A stretch of DNA of 64,000 bases from contig NC_008321.1 in NCBI RefSeq assembly GCF_000014685.1, forward strand, positions 1,426,001 to 1,490,000, given 5' to 3'. Shown here piece by piece: positions 11,006-22,298 of this stretch (positions within the stretch are counted from its first letter, which is position 1; each line of letters starts with the position of its first letter). The DNA is from Shewanella sp. MR-4. Lineage in GTDB: Bacteria; Pseudomonadota; Gammaproteobacteria; Enterobacterales; Shewanellaceae. The notes beneath the pieces were generated by a model that saw only the letters and a list, made by a program, of their open reading frames with translations, did not search any database and had not been told where the DNA came from. The translations under genes were made by a program, and so were the position numbers.

Positions 11006-12583
11006 ATGAGCGATATTCATGAGCATAAGATACTGATCCTCGACTTTGGATCTCAGTACACCCAGCTAATTGCCCGTCGTATCCGTGAAATTGGTGTTTA
11101 CTGTGAGTTATGGGCGTGGGATGTGACCGAAGCCCAAATCCGTGAGTTTGCCCCTAACGGGATTATCCTCGCTGGCGGCCCAGAAAGTGTGACTGCCGAC
11201 AACTCTCCCCGCGCACCAGAATATGTGTTCAATGCTGGCGTACCCGTTCTAGGGATCTGCTACGGCATGCAAACCATGTCTGAGCAGCTGGGCGGCAAAG
11301 TAATTCAAGGCGTGGGTGAAGGCGAGTTCGGCTACGCTCAAATCGAAATGTTAGCGCAATCGGCTCTGTTTAAAGATATCGAAGACGCAGTGAGTGCCGA
11401 TGGCAAATCTCTGCTCGATGTGTGGATGAGCCATGGCGATAAAGTTTCGGCTATCCCAGAAGGTTTCGTGGCCGTTGCTAAAACCGATACTTGCCCATTT
11501 GCGGCCATGTCTTGTGAGGAAAAACGTTTCTACGGCGTACAGTTCCACCCTGAAGTAACCCATACCCGTCAAGGTATGCGTATGCTGTCGCACTTTGCCT
11601 TAGATATCTGTGGTTGTGCCGCAAACTGGAAGCCGTCATCCATTATCGAAGACGCCATCGAGCGCTTGAAAAAGCAAGTTGGCGACGATGAAGTGATTTT
11701 AGGTCTGTCTGGTGGTGTGGATTCATCTGTCGTGGCCATGCTGCTACACCGCGCAATTGGTAAGAAGCTGACCTGCGTATTTGTTGATAACGGCTTACTG
11801 CGTTTAAACGAAGCGAAGCAAGTGATGGAAATGTTTGGCGACCACTTCGGTCTCAATATTGTCCATGTGGATGCGGAAAACCGCTTCCTCGATGCGCTGA
11901 AAGGCGAAGCCGATCCAGAAGCGAAACGTAAAATCATCGGCCGTGTATTCGTTGAAATCTTCGACGAAGAAGCCAAGAAATGCGTTAACGCGAAATGGTT
12001 AGCCCAAGGCACTATCTATCCAGACGTGATTGAATCTGCAGGTAGCGCTACTGGTAAAGCACACGTGATCAAATCGCACCATAACGTTGGCGGTTTGCCA
12101 GATGATATGGAGCTAGGTCTGGTTGAGCCACTGCGTGAACTCTTTAAAGATGAAGTGCGTAAGATTGGTCTCGAGTTAGGTCTGCCATACAACATGCTTT
12201 ACCGCCACCCGTTCCCAGGCCCAGGTTTAGGTGTACGAGTACTTGGCGAAGTGAAGAAAGAATACTGTGATTTGCTGCGCCGCGCTGATGCGATTTTCAT
12301 CGAAGAGCTGCACAAGGCTGATCTTTATAACAAAGTCAGCCAAGCCTTTACCGTGTTCTTACCGGTTCGCTCTGTCGGTGTAATGGGCGATGGCCGTAAA
12401 TACGATTGGGTGGTGTCACTGCGTGCCGTTGAAACCATTGATTTTATGACCGCGCACTGGGCACATTTGCCATATGATTTCCTTGGCCGCGTATCAAACC
12501 GCATCATCAATGAAATCGACGGTATTTCCCGCGTAGTTTACGATATTTCAGGTAAGCCACCTGCAACTATCGAGTGGGAATAA
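11006..12583 (+). CDS. guaA: GMP synthase (glutamine-hydrolysing)
   Basis: GuaA aminates XMP to GMP using glutamine and ATP. The 525 residues show an N-terminal class I glutamine amidotransferase domain (nucleophile Cys in [10 protein letters not shown]; His/Glu in [11 protein letters not shown]). The ATP-pyrophosphatase domain follows with its PP-loop [16 protein letters not shown] at about 232, then the C-terminal dimerisation domain ending with TIEWE, the family-typical terminus. It lies downstream of guaB in the same direction and is followed by a clear terminator. Confidence 0.97.
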   Translation: MSDIHEHKILILDFGSQYTQLIARRIREIGVYCELWAWDVTEAQIREFAPNGIILAGGPESVTADNSPRAPEYVFNAGVPVLGICYGMQTMSEQLGGKVIQGVGEGEFGYAQIEMLAQSALFKDIEDAVSADGKSLLDVWMSHGDKVSAIPEGFVAVAKTDTCPFAAMSCEEKRFYGVQFHPEVTHTRQGMRMLSHFALDICGCAANWKPSSIIEDAIERLKKQVGDDEVILGLSGGVDSSVVAMLLHRAIGKKLTCVFVDNGLLRLNEAKQVMEMFGDHFGLNIVHVDAENRFLDALKGEADPEAKRKIIGRVFVEIFDEEAKKCVNAKWLAQGTIYPDVIESAGSATGKAHVIKSHHNVGGLPDDMELGLVEPLRELFKDEVRKIGLELGLPYNMLYRHPFPGPGLGVRVLGEVKKEYCDLLRRADAIFIEELHKADLYNKVSQAFTVFLPVRSVGVMGDGRKYDWVVSLRAVETIDFMTAHWAHLPYDFLGRVSNRIINEIDGISRVVYDISGKPPATIEWE

Positions 12584-12612
12584 TTCTCTGTTTTGATGAC
12601 ATGATGCATTAA

Positions 12613-12641
12613 CGAAAAGGCGCCAAGTGCGCCTTTTTTGT
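12613..12641 (+). terminator. Rho-independent terminator after guaA
   Basis: An AAAAGGCGC / GCGCCTTTTTT hairpin with a CAAGT loop and U-tract lies about 30 bp after the guaA stop. Confidence 0.85.
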
Positions 12642-12689
12642 TGGTTATGGGTATAATTGCCCACATTGTTGATAAAAGAGAATCCTTAA

Positions 12690-13448
<759 letters not shown>

Positions 13449-13472
13449 GGAGTTTGGGGACTCGCTTAAGCG

Positions 13473-13592
13473 TTAGTCTTGGGCTTGGAGAAACGTAAAA
13501 AACAGTTTGTGGCGATTCAGCACCCGGCGATGGCGAATTTTCAATGTGGTGCGACGGCGTGATGCGCTGTTATTGATGGTTTTTCTTCTCAT
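13473..13592 (-). CDS. Possible small, highly basic protein (39 aa)
   Basis: I do not recognise this ORF. It starts ATG at 13592 and ends TAA at 13473; the product begins MRRKTINNSASRRRTTLKIR and has nine Arg, three Lys and two His in 39 residues. A purine-rich ACGGGGTC lies just upstream of the start, and a consensus TATAAT on the same strand lies at 13677-13682, about 85 nt upstream, without a good -35. It lies 295 bp downstream of mltF on the same strand and convergent to tadA. Its composition could suit a nucleic-acid-binding peptide, but that is inference; it could also be a chance ORF. Confidence 0.35.
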   Translation of the reverse strand: MRRKTINNSASRRRTTLKIRHRRVLNRHKLFFTFLQAQD

Positions 13593-13887
13593 ATAGACCC
13601 CGTTTTCAATCTTGTTATTGTCTAGGTTAAGGCTATTTTGCTTTGGTTAACGGCTATGGGTTAACGCGCAATGATGATTATATTGACCTGTAACTATGAC
13701 AGTATCAGCAGAGATCTCAGGCGGCAATCCCCCTCGATGCATCTGCTCTATAAAGCAGCGTTTTTAGCCGAAAGCTAGCTCACTTTAGCCTGTGTTGGCT
13801 TAATCAAAGATTAAAATCGTGGTTTGATGGCCGCAAAAAAGCAAGGCTGCGGCGCAAGTCAAGTGATTGAGGGGGAAGCGGTTAGGG
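13593..13887. other. Intergenic stretch downstream of mltF, no gene seen
   Basis: About 295 bp between the possible small ORF and the 3' end of mltF. Apart from the possible - strand -10 box at 13677-13682, I see no coding potential, strong hairpin or repeat here. Confidence 0.4.
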
Positions 13888-15324
13888 CTATTTCGGCTTA
13901 TCTGGGCTGAGGGTGCCGGGCACTGGCGCTGGGCCATCTTCCGAGGCGAGGTCGCTCGGTTCTTCCTCATCGCTATTTTGTTGTTTAGATTGATTATCGA
14001 CCCAGACTAAGGTGTCGTAATAGCGGCGAATGCTGTCGACGTAATGCACGGCTTCGCTACCACGGGCATAGCCATAACGGGTCTTTTGGTAATATTTACG
14101 CTTTTGCAGCAGTGGCAATACCTTTTTAAGATCCCGCCAGGCGTTGGGATTAAGCTCCATGGACTCGGCGAGCTTACGCGCATCTTCCACATGGGCATAA
14201 CCGATATTGTAAGAGGCCAGCGCAAACCACATGCGTTGACTCTCGGGGATAGACTCGGGCAGACGGTTGATCATATCCCGTAAATAAGCGGCGCCGCCGC
14301 GAATACTCTCTTCCGCATCGAGGCGGTTCGTAATGCCAATTTCTTTGGCGGTTGGCTGTGTAAGCATCATCATGCCGCGCACCCCAGTCGGCGAGCGGGC
14401 ATTAGGATTCCAATGGGATTCTTGATAACTGGTCGCCGCTAATTTTCGCCAATCTAAGTCTCCGGCGTGGGTTTCGAAAAGCTGACGATAACGCGGCAGC
14501 ACAGTTTCGATGGCACGTAGGAAGGCGCGGGTATCGATATAGTCGAAACGCTTAACGTGGCCAAAGTACTTTTCGTTTAAGTGATCGAGTGTGCCGGCGA
14601 GTTTTTCTTGGTGCCAAAACGCCAATAACTGACTCATCAAACCGTCACTGTGTGTGGGGGGAAGTAACCAAACCACATCGAGCTTTTCTTCTAGCACGAG
14701 CCCTGAACGCAGATCCGGTAAGTAACGGCGGTTAATCTGCACGCTGCTCGAGTCGGCGATGGTGTAGTCGATTTCCTTGTTGGCGATCATCGCTAGCAGC
14801 TCTTCGCTGTCTTTATCTGTGACTTGATCCCACACCAGCGTCGGATGGCGTTTCTGTAATTGCGTCAAGGTTTCCACAAAAGAAGAGTCGGCAATTACGG
14901 TAATTTTGCCTTTTAAATCTGTGATGTCTTTGGGTGTTGGCATGCCTTCACGGTAAACCAGTACTTGATTGACGCGATACAGCGGCGGGCCTAAACGGAA
15001 TTGTTCGCGCCGCGCAGGGGTTTCTGTCATCCCCGCGGCAATGATATCAATCTCGTTTTTTTTCAATGCTTCATAGAGTTCGGCGCGGTTGGTGTAGGGC
15101 ACCATTTTTAAGGGCACATCGAGATACTCGGCAAAGAGCACCGCCATATCGTAATCGAAGCCGCTGTTACCTTGGCCCGAGGTCATATAAATTTGCGGGC
15201 CATAAAGGGTGCCGACCCTTAATTCGGTGAGTTTATGGGGAACATATTCTGTTTCTTCCACGGTCACTTGCTGACACGCCGTCAGTAAGAAACCTAAGAT
15301 AATCGCGAACAGAAATCGAGTCAT
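13888..15324 (-). CDS. mltF: Membrane-bound lytic murein transglycosylase F
   Basis: MltF cleaves peptidoglycan glycan strands at the outer membrane. The start chosen is [17 protein letters not shown], which gives a lipoprotein signal with lipobox LTAC (Cys 17); an upstream ATG adds nine residues without need. Residues about 40-265 form a solute-binding-protein (SBP_bac_3-like) domain. Residues about 290-440 form the SLT lytic transglycosylase domain, with the catalytic Glu in [20 protein letters not shown]. The acidic, Pro-rich C-terminal tail is low-complexity. The gene is divergent from purL across a 279-bp gap. Confidence 0.94.
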   Translation of the reverse strand: MTRFLFAIILGFLLTACQQVTVEETEYVPHKLTELRVGTLYGPQIYMTSGQGNSGFDYDMAVLFAEYLDVPLKMVPYTNRAELYEALKKNEIDIIAAGMTETPARREQFRLGPPLYRVNQVLVYREGMPTPKDITDLKGKITVIADSSFVETLTQLQKRHPTLVWDQVTDKDSEELLAMIANKEIDYTIADSSSVQINRRYLPDLRSGLVLEEKLDVVWLLPPTHSDGLMSQLLAFWHQEKLAGTLDHLNEKYFGHVKRFDYIDTRAFLRAIETVLPRYRQLFETHAGDLDWRKLAATSYQESHWNPNARSPTGVRGMMMLTQPTAKEIGITNRLDAEESIRGGAAYLRDMINRLPESIPESQRMWFALASYNIGYAHVEDARKLAESMELNPNAWRDLKKVLPLLQKRKYYQKTRYGYARGSEAVHYVDSIRRYYDTLVWVDNQSKQQNSDEEEPSDLASEDGPAPVPGTLSPDKPK

Positions 15325-15603
15325 TAAACACACTTTATTAAATAAAATCAAAATGATGAACAGTAGAAGGTCAGTGAGGTAACAAGGATAAACTGGCTGA
15401 CATTGCTGTGATTATATCCGTTTGTCGCCAATTACGTAAAAAAATCGTACCGCATGGAATACGAAGGAGGGGAAAAGGGCCGCTTTTTATCTTAATAGGA
15501 AACACTGTTTTACGTAAGGTCACAGGTGATTTGTGACAGACATTTCCTTATAATAGCGCCATCTCTGACCCCTGCAATTATAAATATAAGGTGAATTGAC
15601 GTG

Positions 15604-18600
15604 ATGGAGATCATCCGCGGAGCCCCAGCACTCTCGACGTTTAGAGTGCAAAAGCTAATGGAGGCCTGCGTAAACGCTGCGCTTCCGGTACGCCAAATCT
15701 ATGCTGAGTATGTTCATTTAGCGGATTTGAGCGAGTTGCTTGAGACCAATGAGCGTGAGCAACTTGAAAAAATTCTCACCTATGGACCTGCTATCGAAGC
15801 CCATACCCCCCAAGGTTCACTCCTGTTTGTTACTCCCCGCCCCGGCACAATTTCCCCATGGTCTTCTAAAGCCACTGATATCGCCCACAATTGTGGTTTA
15901 GGTAAAGTGAAGCGCTTAGAGCGTGGTGTTGCCTATTATGTGGAATCAGACACTTTGACTGTCGAGCAACAGCAAACCCTCAAAGGGTTATTGCACGACC
16001 GTATGGTTGAAGTGGTTCTGGACGATTTTGCTAAGGCCGATGTGCTGTTTAAGCGCACAGAACCTGCGCCTTTCAAGAGTGTGAACGTGTTGGCTGAAGG
16101 TCGCCGCGCACTTGAAGTGGCCAACGTCGAAATGGGTCTGGCGCTCGCCGAAGATGAAATCGATTATTTAGTCGAAAACTTTGTGCGTTTGAACCGCAAT
16201 CCAAACGATATTGAACTGATGATGTTTGCTCAGGCCAACTCTGAGCACTGCCGTCACAAGATTTTTAACGCAGATTGGACAATTGATGGCGAGGCGCAGC
16301 CTAAGTCTCTGTTCAAGATGATTAAAAACACCTTTGAAACCACACCAGACCACGTGTTATCTGCCTATAAAGATAACGCCGCTGTGATGGAAGGTTCGGT
16401 TGCGGGACGTTTCTTCCCCGATCCAAACGGTGTTTACAGCTATCACACTGAACCAATGCACGTACTGATGAAAGTGGAAACCCACAACCATCCTACGGCA
16501 ATCAGTCCATACCCAGGTGCGGCGACGGGTTCAGGTGGTGAGATCCGCGACGAAGGTGCAACCGGTCGTGGCTCTAAACCTAAAGCGGGTTTAACTGGCT
16601 TTAGCGTATCGAATTTAAAAATCCCAGGGTTTGTACAACCATGGGAAGGTAGCTACGGTAAGCCTGATCGTATCGTCAGCGCGCTGGATATCATGACCGA
16701 AGGCCCATTGGGTGGCGCGGCGTTTAACAACGAGTTTGGTCGTCCAGCCCTGTTAGGTTACTTCCGTACCTATGAGCAAGAAGTCTCTAGCCACAACGGC
16801 GTAGAAGTCCGTGGTTATCACAAGCCCATCATGTTAGCCGGTGGTTTAGGTAACATCCGCGAAGAGCACGTACAAAAAGGCGAAATCACCGTGGGTGCTA
16901 AGCTGATCGTACTCGGTGGCCCTGCGATGAACATCGGTCTTGGCGGCGGCGCAGCCTCTTCTATGGCGTCGGGTCAATCGAGCGAAGATTTAGACTTTGC
17001 ATCGGTACAGCGTGAAAACCCAGAAATGGAGCGTCGCTGTCAGGAAGTGATCGACCGCTGCTGGCAATTAGGCGATAAAAACCCAATCCAATTTATCCAC
17101 GACGTTGGCGCGGGTGGTTTATCTAACGCTTTCCCTGAGTTAGTTAACGATGGCGGCCGTGGTGGTATCTTCAATCTGCGCAACGTGCCATCGGACGAGC
17201 CGGGCATGAGCCCGCTGGAGATCTGGTGTAACGAATCGCAGGAGCGTTATGTGCTTTCGGTTGCTGCCGAAGACTTGCCTTTATTTACTGCAATTTGTGA
17301 GCGTGAACGCGCACCGTTTGCGGTAGTGGGCGAGGCGACGCAAGAGCAGCATTTAACCCTAGCCGACAGCCATTTCGATAACAATCCTATCGATTTACCA
17401 CTCGAGGTGTTATTAGGTAAAGCACCTAAGATGAGCCGTAATGTGGTATCCGCTAAGGCGGTTTCACCTGCACTTGAGCAAAGCAACATCGATGTGAAAG
17501 AAGCGGTCAAACGTATTCTTAGCCTGCCAACCGTGGCGGACAAAACCTTCCTTATCACCATTGGTGACCGCACGGTAACGGGCCTAGTGAACCGTGACCA
17601 AATGGTTGGCCCATGGCAAGTACCCGTGGCTGATTGCGCGGTAACGGCGGCAAGCTTTGATACCTATGCCGGTGAAGCCATGTCTATGGGTGAACGTACG
17701 CCGCTGGCACTGCTCGATTTTGGCGCCTCTGCCCGTATGGCAGTTGCCGAATCGATTATGAACATCGCGGGTGCGGATATTGGTTCGTTCAAACGTATCA
17801 AACTGTCGGCTAACTGGATGTCTGCCGCGGGTCACCCTGGCGAAGATGCGGGTCTTTATGAAGCAGTTAAGGCTGTGGGTGAAGAGCTGTGTCCAGAGCT
17901 GAGCCTGACCATTCCTGTCGGTAAAGACTCCATGTCGATGAAAACCGCATGGCAGCAAGACGGCGCGAACAAAACCGTGACGGCACCTATGTCGCTGGTC
18001 ATTTCTGCCTTCGGTGTGGTGCAGGATATCCGTAACACGGTAACGCCTGAACTTCGCAGTGATAAAGGCGAAACCTCGCTGTTATTAGTTGACTTAGGCG
18101 CTGGCAAAAATCGTTTAGGCGGTTCTTGTTTGGCACAGGTTTACGGTGAGTTAGGCGATATCGCGCCAGACTTAGACGATGCAGCTCTGTTGCGTGGTTT
18201 CTTCGAAACCATGCAAAAGCTGGTGGCGAAGAAGTCAGTTATTGCATATCACGATCGCAGTGACGGTGGTTTATTCACAACGTTAGTGGAAATGGCCTTT
18301 GCGGGTAACACGGGTCTGTCTATCGACTTAAGTGCACTGCAAGGTACTGACGTTGAACGTCTATTCAATGAAGAACTTGGTGGCGTACTGCAAGTGAGCC
18401 GCGCTGATGCCGAGCTTATCGCTGCGCAATTTGCCCAAGCAGGCGTACCTTGCCACATGATTGGTACTCTGGCGAATGACCAACGCGTAACCATTAAAGA
18501 TGGTGCGCGTGAAGTGTTCAGCGAGACACGTGTTGCACTGCGTACTTTATGGTCTGAAACCACTTACCGTATGCAAGCGCTGCGTGATAACCCAGCCTGT

Positions 18601-19485
18601 GCATTAGAAGAGTTTAAGCTCAAACAGGATGAAACAGACTTAGGTTTAACGGTTAACTTAAGCTTCGATCCAAGTGAAGATGTTGCTGCGCCGTACATCC
18701 TCAAAGGTGCTGCACCTAAGATGGCTATTTTGCGTGAGCAGGGCGTTAACTCTCATGTGGAAATGGCGGCCGCGTTTGACCGCGCAGGTTTTGAGAGCCT
18801 TGACGTGCATATGTCTGACATTCTGTCAGGCCGCATTAGCCTCGAAGAGTTCCAAGGTCTGGTGGCCTGTGGTGGCTTCTCCTACGGTGACGTATTAGGT
18901 GCGGGTGAAGGTTGGGCTAAGTCTATCCTGTTCAACGAGCGTGCTCGCGATGAGTTCTCACGCTTCTTCGAGCGCGACTCAAGCTTTGCCCTCGGTGTGT
19001 GTAACGGTTGCCAAATGCTGTCTAACTTGAAGGAAATCATCCCTGGTAGCGAGCACTGGCCACGTTTCGTGCGTAACCGCTCTGAGCGTTTCGAAGCGCG
19101 TTTCAGCTTAGTAGAAGTGCAGCAAAGTCCTTCACTGTTCTTCCAAGGTATGGCGGGTTCACGTATGCCTATCGCCGTGTCCCACGGTGAAGGACATGCA
19201 GAGTTTGCGAGTGCGCAAGCACTGGCCTTAGCTGAGGCTTCTGGCACTATCGCGCTGCGTTTTGTGAATGGTAATGGTGAAATTGCCACCCAATACCCAC
19301 AAAACCCGAACGGTTCGCCAAACGGTTTAACCGGTATCTGTACTACCGATGGCCGTGTGACGCTGATGATGCCACATCCTGAGCGTGTATTTAGAACGGT
19401 TGCGAACTCTTGGCACCCAGATAACTGGGGTGAAGACAGCCCATGGATGCGTATGTTCCGTAATGCGCGAGTCAACTTAGGCTAA
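15604..19485 (+). CDS. purL: Phosphoribosylformylglycinamidine synthase (FGAM synthase), PurL
   Basis: PurL makes FGAM from FGAR, glutamine and ATP in purine synthesis. It is the large single-chain form of gammaproteobacteria, 1293 residues. The N-terminal PurS-like domain, two AIRS-like ATP-binding halves ([39 protein letters not shown]) and a C-terminal class I amidotransferase domain ([14 protein letters not shown]; nucleophile in [22 protein letters not shown]) are all present. The GTG at 15601 directly upstream is an equally placed alternative start. TATAAT at 15549-15554 is a candidate -10 element. A strong terminator follows. Confidence 0.97.
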   Translation: MEIIRGAPALSTFRVQKLMEACVNAALPVRQIYAEYVHLADLSELLETNEREQLEKILTYGPAIEAHTPQGSLLFVTPRPGTISPWSSKATDIAHNCGLGKVKRLERGVAYYVESDTLTVEQQQTLKGLLHDRMVEVVLDDFAKADVLFKRTEPAPFKSVNVLAEGRRALEVANVEMGLALAEDEIDYLVENFVRLNRNPNDIELMMFAQANSEHCRHKIFNADWTIDGEAQPKSLFKMIKNTFETTPDHVLSAYKDNAAVMEGSVAGRFFPDPNGVYSYHTEPMHVLMKVETHNHPTAISPYPGAATGSGGEIRDEGATGRGSKPKAGLTGFSVSNLKIPGFVQPWEGSYGKPDRIVSALDIMTEGPLGGAAFNNEFGRPALLGYFRTYEQEVSSHNGVEVRGYHKPIMLAGGLGNIREEHVQKGEITVGAKLIVLGGPAMNIGLGGGAASSMASGQSSEDLDFASVQRENPEMERRCQEVIDRCWQLGDKNPIQFIHDVGAGGLSNAFPELVNDGGRGGIFNLRNVPSDEPGMSPLEIWCNESQERYVLSVAAEDLPLFTAICERERAPFAVVGEATQEQHLTLADSHFDNNPIDLPLEVLLGKAPKMSRNVVSAKAVSPALEQSNIDVKEAVKRILSLPTVADKTFLITIGDRTVTGLVNRDQMVGPWQVPVADCAVTAASFDTYAGEAMSMGERTPLALLDFGASARMAVAESIMNIAGADIGSFKRIKLSANWMSAAGHPGEDAGLYEAVKAVGEELCPELSLTIPVGKDSMSMKTAWQQDGANKTVTAPMSLVISAFGVVQDIRNTVTPELRSDKGETSLLLVDLGAGKNRLGGSCLAQVYGELGDIAPDLDDAALLRGFFETMQKLVAKKSVIAYHDRSDGGLFTTLVEMAFAGNTGLSIDLSALQGTDVERLFNEELGGVLQVSRADAELIAAQFAQAGVPCHMIGTLANDQRVTIKDGAREVFSETRVALRTLWSETTYRMQALRDNPACALEEFKLKQDETDLGLTVNLSFDPSEDVAAPYILKGAAPKMAILREQGVNSHVEMAAAFDRAGFESLDVHMSDILSGRISLEEFQGLVACGGFSYGDVLGAGEGWAKSILFNERARDEFSRFFERDSSFALGVCNGCQMLSNLKEIIPGSEHWPRFVRNRSERFEARFSLVEVQQSPSLFFQGMAGSRMPIAVSHGEGHAEFASAQALALAEASGTIALRFVNGNGEIATQYPQNPNGSPNGLTGICTTDGRVTLMMPHPERVFRTVANSWHPDNWGEDSPWMRMFRNARVNLG

Positions 19486-19518
19486 GGTTTTTATTGAGAA
19501 AACCAGGACTTAAGTGAG

Positions 19519-19553
19519 CAAAAAAAGGAGCGAAATTTTTCGCTCCTTTTTTA
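19519..19553 (+). terminator. Rho-independent terminator after purL
   Basis: An AAAAGGAGCGAAA / TTTCGCTCCTTTTTT hairpin lies 35 bp after the purL stop, with a strong U-tract. Confidence 0.9.
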
Positions 19554-19747
19554 TATATAAAACGCATCTTTAAAAAAGATAAGGTATTTTAAGATCTTAG
19601 TCTTATATTTGTTAAATCTAATAAAATGAAGTTCAAAAATATCAATCTTAAAGACTAAATACCCCTTAATAAGTAGTTCACACAAGTGAAACAAAACTGA
19701 CTCGCCTTAATTTAGTTGCTGTACTTGCCCGTATTCTCGAGACATAA

Positions 19748-19786
19748 AAGCAAAAAGCCCCCAACTCATCGAGAAGGGGGCTCGTT
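19748..19786 (-). terminator. Rho-independent terminator of the 25-aa small gene
   Basis: Read on the - strand, AGCCCCC pairs with GGGGGCT and is followed by TTTTTGC. The loop contains a nested CTC/GAG pairing. It lies about 60 nt after the stop of the small ORF at 19844, and no other - strand gene is nearby. Confidence 0.8.
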
Positions 19787-19843
19787 TTGCGCTAACAAAA
19801 CTTCAAATCAAATCAGTATTATTTCAGAGTAAGCGGTGAACGA

Positions 19844-19921
19844 TTACAGCTCACGAGCTGTATAAAGTTCAACAAAAACACGCTTATAGCTGTTAACCAG
19901 ACGTTCAAATAAGTTTGTCAT
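19844..19921 (-). CDS. Small protein, 25 aa, unknown function
   Basis: The - strand ORF starts ATG at 19921 and stops TAA at 19844; the product begins MTNLFERLVNSYKRVF and ends with YTAREL. It has a strong ribosome-binding site (GGAGAAAGAGAT before the ATG) and its own downstream Rho-independent terminator, so the unit looks like an independent small gene. The peptide has an amphipathic pattern of alternating hydrophobic (L, F, V, Y) and charged residues and could form one helix. I do not recognise the family and infer no function. The ribosome site and terminator, not length, are the evidence that it is real. Confidence 0.6.
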   Translation of the reverse strand: MTNLFERLVNSYKRVFVELYTAREL

Positions 19922-19987
19922 ATCTCTTTCTCCACACCAAAGTTATACCTATGTGCGCGGAGTTTGGCTTGCCTGGGGCACTTCACC

Positions 19988-20020
19988 AGTCACATCAAAC
20001 CGTCTCCTTAACACAGGAGA
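19988..20020 (-). promoter_or_regulatory. Hairpin with embedded Shine-Dalgarno and start-stop ATGTGA in the leader of the small gene
   Basis: On the - strand TCTCCT (20020-20015) can pair with AGGAGA (20008-20003) across a GTGTTA loop. The AGGAG lies 8 nt before an ATG immediately followed by TGA (near 19994-19989). The overlapping GTG opens a 14-codon frame ending TAG near 19950. This resembles a translated leader in front of the 25-aa gene; its role is inference. Confidence 0.4.
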
Positions 20021-20388
20021 TATATTAACCAGTCCAAGTCGTCTTCTCAAACGAAAAAAAATACATTTTATCATTAGTAAAACTAATTAATTTAAGTTTT
20101 GAAATATTCTGGATTTTATATTTAACTATATTAAAAATGTTTATTTTGAATGGTTTAATATTTTTTGTGGTAATGAAATAGATAATGTTTTATTAGTGTA
20201 AATGTTGTTTTAAATTTGTTTTTAGTGATTTTTGGTGTTTATGCATTAAATTTGCGTTCAAGTTGGTGAAAACTGGCTTTTTAATTCAGCTTAGTATGTT
20301 CTCTACCCCATAATTATGACTATGTCAACAGTGGGTAAAAGTGAAGTGTGTGCCCCGTTGCAAAACCCATCTAAAGCCCTGAGTTTGA

Positions 20389-20402
20389 TTGATTTGAATC
20401 AA
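20389..20402 (+). promoter_or_regulatory. FNR/EtrA-type binding site upstream of cydABX
   Basis: TTGATTTGAATCAA is a perfect match to the FNR consensus TTGAT-N4-ATCAA. A candidate -10 (TATAAA) lies at 20413-20418, placing the site near -29. That spacing would suit repression better than class II activation unless the true start lies about 12 bp further down. Oxygen-responsive control of a bd oxidase fits general knowledge. Confidence 0.65.
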
Positions 20403-20726
20403 AGGCGGGTGGTATAAAATACTCACAAATGAAAGCGATTAAATATCTTAACTATCTGATATTTATATCGATGGGATCATTTGTAGGATTGGGTGGTGAG
20501 GTGAAAGTCTCAAAGCCGAGCGATAGTGTGACTAGGGTCTCAGTATGCGAGGAAAAAGGGGATTTTTAAGCCTTGCTGCTTCGATGTAATGAAAAAGATG
20601 AAATTTAACGGTTTATACTGGATTCAGCTATAAACACAAAATGAAAACTCACTATCCTACAAAGGCACTTGCTACGAATGGCTCAAGTAGTCGTAGCAAT
20701 TGGACGCACCACGTAAGGAGTCACCG

Positions 20727-22283
20727 ATGATTGTTGAAGAGGTTGTTGAGCTATCACGGTTGCAGTTTGCGCTGACAGCCATGTATCACTTCCTGTTTGT
20801 TCCCTTAACCTTGGGGTTGGCATTTTTGCTGGCTATCATGGAATCACTCTATGTGATGACAGATAAACAAATTTATAAAGATATGACTAAGTTCTGGGGT
20901 AAGTTGTTTGGTATCAACTTTGCCTTGGGTGTTTCAACGGGTTTAGCGATGGAATTCCAGTTTGGTACTAACTGGTCTTATTATTCGCACTATGTGGGTG
21001 ACATCTTTGGTGCACCACTGGCCATTGAAGGATTAATGGCGTTCTTCTTAGAATCGACCTTCGTGGGTATGTTCTTCTTCGGTTGGGATCGTTTCTCCAA
21101 GCGTCAACACTTAGCGACAACCTGGTTGGTGGCCTTTGGTTCCAACTTCTCCGCATTGTGGATTCTGGTGGCAAACGGTTGGATGCAAAACCCTGTGGGT
21201 AGCGTGTTCAATTACGAAACCATGCGTATGGAAATGACCAGCTTTGCTGATGTTATCTTCAACCCTGTTGCACAGGTGAAGTTTGTTCACACTGTGGCTT
21301 CTGGCTATGTGACTGGCGCAATGTTCGTATTAGCGATCAGCTCTTACTACATTCTGAAGAAACGTGACTTACCTTTTGCACGTCGTTCATTTGCGATTGC
21401 AGCCAGCTTTGGTATGGCGTCTATCCTGTCTGTTATCGTTCTGGGTGACGAATCGGGCTATAAAGTGGGTGAAGCGCAGCGCGTTAAGTTAGCGGCAATT
21501 GAAGCTGAGTGGCACACAGAGCCAGCTCCTGCAGCCTTTACTGCAGTCGGTTTCCCAAATCAAGAAACCATGCACACCGATTTTGCGGTTAAGATCCCTT
21601 ACGCTATGGGTATCGTGGCAACACGTTCTTTAGATGAAGAAGTGACTGGTTTACGTGACTTAGTGGCTGAACACGAAGTGCGTATTCGCAACGGTATGAA
21701 AGCTTACGATATGCTGGTGAAACTGCGCGCTGGTGATAAGTCTCCAGAGTTACGTGACGCGTTCGAAGCGGCGAAAGTTGACTTAGGTTACGGCTTACTG
21801 CTGAAGCGTTACACCGACAATGTTGTAGATGCGACAGAAGAGCAAATCAAAGCGGCAGCGAAGGATTCTATCCCGAATGTGGCACCGATTTTCTGGAGCT
21901 TCCGTGTGATGGTTGGCTTAGGCTTTGTGATGTTGTTTGTGTTCGCGGCAGCCTTCTGGCAAAGCACACGTCATCAGATCGAAGAGAAGAAATGGGTACT
22001 TAAAGCAGCACTCTTTAGCTTGCCATTACCTTGGATTGCGATCGAGTGTGGTTGGTTTGTGGCTGAATATGGCCGTCAACCTTGGACCATCTCTGAGGTG
22101 CTGCCGACCTTTATGTCTGCTTCGAGTTTAACGACTGGGGATCTGTGGTTCAGTATTATTTCGATTTCACTGTTCTACACTGTGCTGCTGGTGATCGAAA
22201 TATTCTTGATGCTTAAGTTTGCCCGTCTTGGCCCTAGCAGTTTAAAGACTGGTCGTTATCACTTCGAGAAACTAGAAGCCTAA
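20727..22283 (+). CDS. cydA: Cytochrome bd ubiquinol oxidase subunit I
   Basis: CydA carries hemes b558, b595 and d and oxidises quinol, reducing O2 to water. The 518-residue protein starts at ATG 20727 with TAAGGAG directly upstream. Heme-ligand positions known from E. coli are visible: His in [12 protein letters not shown], His in [11 protein letters not shown] and Met in FRVMVGLGF. The Q-loop between helices 6 and 7 is of the long E. coli type (about residues 250-370). About nine hydrophobic helices are present. It is the first gene of cydABX and has an unusually long leader. Confidence 0.97.
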   Translation: MIVEEVVELSRLQFALTAMYHFLFVPLTLGLAFLLAIMESLYVMTDKQIYKDMTKFWGKLFGINFALGVSTGLAMEFQFGTNWSYYSHYVGDIFGAPLAIEGLMAFFLESTFVGMFFFGWDRFSKRQHLATTWLVAFGSNFSALWILVANGWMQNPVGSVFNYETMRMEMTSFADVIFNPVAQVKFVHTVASGYVTGAMFVLAISSYYILKKRDLPFARRSFAIAASFGMASILSVIVLGDESGYKVGEAQRVKLAAIEAEWHTEPAPAAFTAVGFPNQETMHTDFAVKIPYAMGIVATRSLDEEVTGLRDLVAEHEVRIRNGMKAYDMLVKLRAGDKSPELRDAFEAAKVDLGYGLLLKRYTDNVVDATEEQIKAAAKDSIPNVAPIFWSFRVMVGLGFVMLFVFAAAFWQSTRHQIEEKKWVLKAALFSLPLPWIAIECGWFVAEYGRQPWTISEVLPTFMSASSLTTGDLWFSIISISLFYTVLLVIEIFLMLKFARLGPSSLKTGRYHFEKLEA

Positions 22284-22298
22284 GCAGAGGATTTCATT

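Larger units (their letters stand above)
19554..20726. other. AT-rich 1.2-kb gap between purL and cydA
   Basis: No large ORF is present. The stretch holds a - strand small gene with its terminator (19748-19921) and an upstream - strand leader (to about 20080). A very AT-rich block runs from about 20040 to 20240, followed by the cyd promoter region with an FNR-type palindrome (20389-20402) and a roughly 300-nt untranslated leader of cydA. The 19554-19745 part shows nothing I can name. Confidence 0.7.

Noticed and set aside
20471..20569. 32-codon ORF in the cydA leader (MGSFVGLGGEVKVS...)
   Set aside because: No Shine-Dalgarno precedes it, no similarity is recognised, and it lies inside the untranslated leader. 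Kept only as a remark.
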